From assembly GCA_037968515.1 (NCBI GenBank), contig JBBKVQ010000537.1, forward strand, positions 1 through 7,404: a DNA stretch of 7,404 bases, given 5' to 3'. Shown in pieces: positions 6,034 to 7,404 of this stretch. The stretch's first letter is position 1, and each line of letters opens with the position of its first letter. Origin of the DNA: JBFFMO01 sp037968515. GTDB lineage: Bacteria; Myxococcota_A; Bradymonadia; Bradymonadales; Bradymonadaceae. The notes under the pieces are model-generated. The model had not been told where the DNA came from and did no database searches. It was given only the letters and a program-made list of their open reading frames with translations. The position numbers were made by a program, and so were the translations under genes.

Positions 6034-6047
6034 TCTGTGGGCAGATT
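6014..6047. repeat. Cluster of four alternating ATCTG half-sites (inverted repeats)
   Basis: Four related pentamers in alternating orientation: TCTGG (6014-6018), CCAGAT (6023-6028), ATCTG (6033-6037) and CAGAT (6042-6046). Neighbouring copies form perfect inverted repeats with 4-bp centres (6014-6027, 6024-6037 and 6032-6047, the last with 6-bp arms). Their centres lie about 9-10 bp apart, close to one helical turn. The cluster covers the -35 and spacer of the minus-strand promoter, which suggests a cooperative operator in the divergent control region; a DNA or RNA hairpin is the alternative. Confidence 0.4.
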
Positions 6048-6075
6048 CGCGAAAACCACAACCTGTGCCGGATTT

Positions 6076-6104
6076 TTCACTTCCATGGCGTACTACGCTA
6101 TCAT
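6076..6104 (+). promoter_or_regulatory. Candidate sigma70 promoter for the MopE-like lipoprotein
   Basis: TTCACT (6076-6081, 4 of 6 to TTGACA) and TATCAT (6099-6104, 5 of 6 to TATAAT) are separated by exactly 17 bp. Transcription would start near 6111, giving a leader of about 24 nt that holds the GGAG site of the gene. Confidence 0.5.
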
Positions 6105-6134
6105 GCAAATCGTGTAGAGCGCCGTGGAGTCTGA

Positions 6135-7404
6135 ATGCGTCGAATAATATTGGTTTTGGTTGCTCTTAGCATGTTCGGATGTGCCGAAGGCGACATCGCA
6201 TCCGCGCAAAACGGAGACGCAGATATCCGTCCAGAAACAGACGCTGGGCCAAATAACGACTCCGACACGTCGGGCCAGTGCCAGCCAACGACCGAGATTT
6301 GTGACGGAATCGACAACGATTGCGATAACGCCGTCGATGAAGACCTGGGCGAAAACACATGTGGAACGGGCATTTGCGCGGCGTTCGGACCCGCCTGTGA
6401 AAACGGCCAAGCCGGAGCCTGTGTCCCGGGCACGCCCGCAGCCACAGAAGCCTGTAACGGCTTAGACGACGACTGCGACGGAGAAACCGACGAGGGCTGC
6501 AACTGCACACCAGGCGATATGCAGCCCTGTTATTCCGGTGCGGCGGGCACCAGTGGTGTTGGCCTGTGCGCCGATGGTGTTCAGACATGCGATGGCGGCC
6601 AATGGGGCTCTTGCACCGGCGACATCACTCCAACGGCAGAAGTCTGCGATGACCTCGACAACGACTGCGATGGGGAGGCAGACAACGGCAACCCAGGTGG
6701 CGGCGGAACCTGCAGCACCGGGCTCCCCGGCGTTTGTGGAACAGGGGAACTTGCCTGCGTTAACGGCGGCGTCGAGTGCGCTCAGACGGTCACGCCTTCG
6801 GCTGAAATCTGTGATGGTCTGGACAACGACTGCGACACCGCAACTGCAGACGGGGCGGCCGATCCTTTGGTTGGCGTAGCGTGCGACGGACCAGATACGG
6901 ATGCCTGTCTTGAAGGCGTGCAGGCGTGCACGGCTGGCGCGATGACTTGTTCGGACACGACGGGGAATTCCGTCGAACTTTGCGACGGCCTCGACAACAA
7001 CTGCGACGGCTCGATCGATGAAGGCCTTGTTCGTGACACCAACCCCGTTTGTGCTTCGACCTACACTAATTTAGGTGTCGTCGACGGCGATAATGGCAAC
7101 GATAACGTGACCGACACCGGGTATTCGGAAGAGTGGTTTCGTGTGCTCATCTGGGAAGGCAGTTCGTCGTCGACCTACTTGTCCGCCACGATCACTTTAA
7201 CCAGTGCAGCAGGAACGGACTTCGACCTGTTGGTGTATTGCGAATCGTGCGGTGGCGCGCTCGCGGGGTCGTCCTTGAGCACAGGCAGCGTAGACACGGT
7301 GAAGGTCCGACGAAACGACTCCTTTGGGGTCGATGATGACTTCTACATTTACATGCAGGTCCGCCACGCCTCGTCGAGCGTTTGCGCTAACTGGACCTTG
7401 AGGG
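6135..7404 (+). CDS. MopE-like cysteine/Asp-rich repeat lipoprotein, 3' end outside window
   Basis: An uninterrupted frame of 423 codons runs off the right edge without a stop, so the gene is partial. The start is ATG 6135, with GGAG (6126-6129) five bases upstream. The product begins with a short signal peptide and a probable lipobox SMFGC (C16; Phe at -2 is tolerated but not ideal), then a polar Asp/Asn-rich linker (about 18-48). Five repeats of the form [AT]E.CDGLDNDCDG..DEG follow at residues 53-71, 104-122, 168-186, 223-241 and 280-298, separated by 32-45-residue Cys/Gly-rich spacers. This is the putative metal-binding motif named after Methylococcus MopE, frequent in surface proteins of Myxococcota-type bacteria; the Asp-rich DNDCDG loops look suited to Ca2+. 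From about 314 on there is a beta-rich region (EEWFRVLIW, GTDFDLLVYCESC, DDFYIYMQV, CANWTL) resembling bacterial pre-peptidase C-terminal (PPC) domains. Likely a cell-surface protein; ligand and partner unknown. Confidence 0.85.
   Translation, partial: MRRIILVLVALSMFGCAEGDIASAQNGDADIRPETDAGPNNDSDTSGQCQPTTEICDGIDNDCDNAVDEDLGENTCGTGICAAFGPACENGQAGACVPGTPAATEACNGLDDDCDGETDEGCNCTPGDMQPCYSGAAGTSGVGLCADGVQTCDGGQWGSCTGDITPTAEVCDDLDNDCDGEADNGNPGGGGTCSTGLPGVCGTGELACVNGGVECAQTVTPSAEICDGLDNDCDTATADGAADPLVGVACDGPDTDACLEGVQACTAGAMTCSDTTGNSVELCDGLDNNCDGSIDEGLVRDTNPVCASTYTNLGVVDGDNGNDNVTDTGYSEEWFRVLIWEGSSSSTYLSATITLTSAAGTDFDLLVYCESCGGALAGSSLSTGSVDTVKVRRNDSFGVDDDFYIYMQVRHASSSVCANWTLR
6291..7028 (+). repeat. 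Five copies of a coding repeat, CDGLDNDCDG motif
   Basis: Repeat units of 57 bp lie at 6291-6347, 6444-6500, 6636-6692, 6801-6857 and 6972-7028, with start-to-start spacing of 153, 192, 165 and 171 bp. The core peptide is C[DN][GD][IL]D[ND][DN]CD; copy 4 departs most at its end (DTATADGA instead of DGxxDEG). The copies are diverged at DNA level, so they are old, protein-selected repeats rather than recent tandem duplication. Confidence 0.85.

Noticed and set aside
6101..6588. Long minus-strand open frames opposite the MopE-like gene
   Set aside because: Products rich in Ser/Pro/Arg are mirror images of the Asp/Cys repeats on the plus strand; the plus-strand frame has a lipobox, a ribosome binding site and protein-level repeats.
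6538..6879. Plus-strand open frame of 113 codons within the MopE-like gene
   Set aside because: It lies in a different frame inside the repeat gene and shows no recognisable domain; the main frame explains the region.
1..7404. Mobile element, CRISPR array, toxin-antitoxin or defence system
   Set aside because: No transposase, integrase, direct repeats with spacers, or small paired genes were found. MutH was considered as a Sau3AI-like restriction enzyme, but its single-domain length and full match to E. coli MutH argue against that.

Overview
The window (7404 bp, moderately GC-rich by eye) looks like chromosome from a Gram-negative bacterium of the deltaproteobacterial/Myxococcota type, possibly the Bradymonadales. 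This rests on two lipoproteins of a style common there: an L,D-transpeptidase with a duplicated cysteine-rich tail, and a MopE-like protein with repeated CDGLDNDCDG motifs. The assignment is an inference. MutH and the Kbp (YgaU) homologue are better known from gammaproteobacteria, which makes the mixture notable. No transposase, integrase, tRNA, rRNA or CRISPR array was seen.

Layout: (1) 9-35, an intrinsic terminator for a gene upstream of the window. (2) 179-2136, a two-gene plus-strand operon: an AblB-type beta-lysine N-acetyltransferase, overlapping by ATGA a class II HDAC-fold deacetylase most like acetylpolyamine amidohydrolase. (3) 2193-3533, minus strand, a YkuD L,D-transpeptidase lipoprotein. 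(4) 3755-4285, minus strand, a BON-LysM protein of the Kbp/YgaU family. (5) 4412-5128, plus strand, MutH, the GATC-nicking endonuclease of mismatch repair. (6) 5138-5977, minus strand, an unrecognised secreted lipoprotein. (7) 6135 to the window end, plus strand, a large MopE-like lipoprotein that is open at its 3' end. Genes 6 and 7 diverge from a 157-bp region with candidate promoters on both strands and a cluster of alternating ATCTG half-sites.

How the genes relate: only the first pair is clearly an operon. An acetyltransferase and a deacetylase made from one message suggest an acetylation/deacetylation branch around N-acetyl-beta-lysine (an osmolyte) or polyamines. The rest is a series of single genes on alternating strands. 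Three of them (L,D-transpeptidase, orphan lipoprotein, MopE-like protein) are predicted cell-envelope lipoproteins, and Kbp carries a LysM domain but no signal peptide. I see no defence, phage or secretion system. The leads most worth following are the coupled acetyltransferase/deacetylase pair, the MutH outside its usual lineage, and the half-site cluster.
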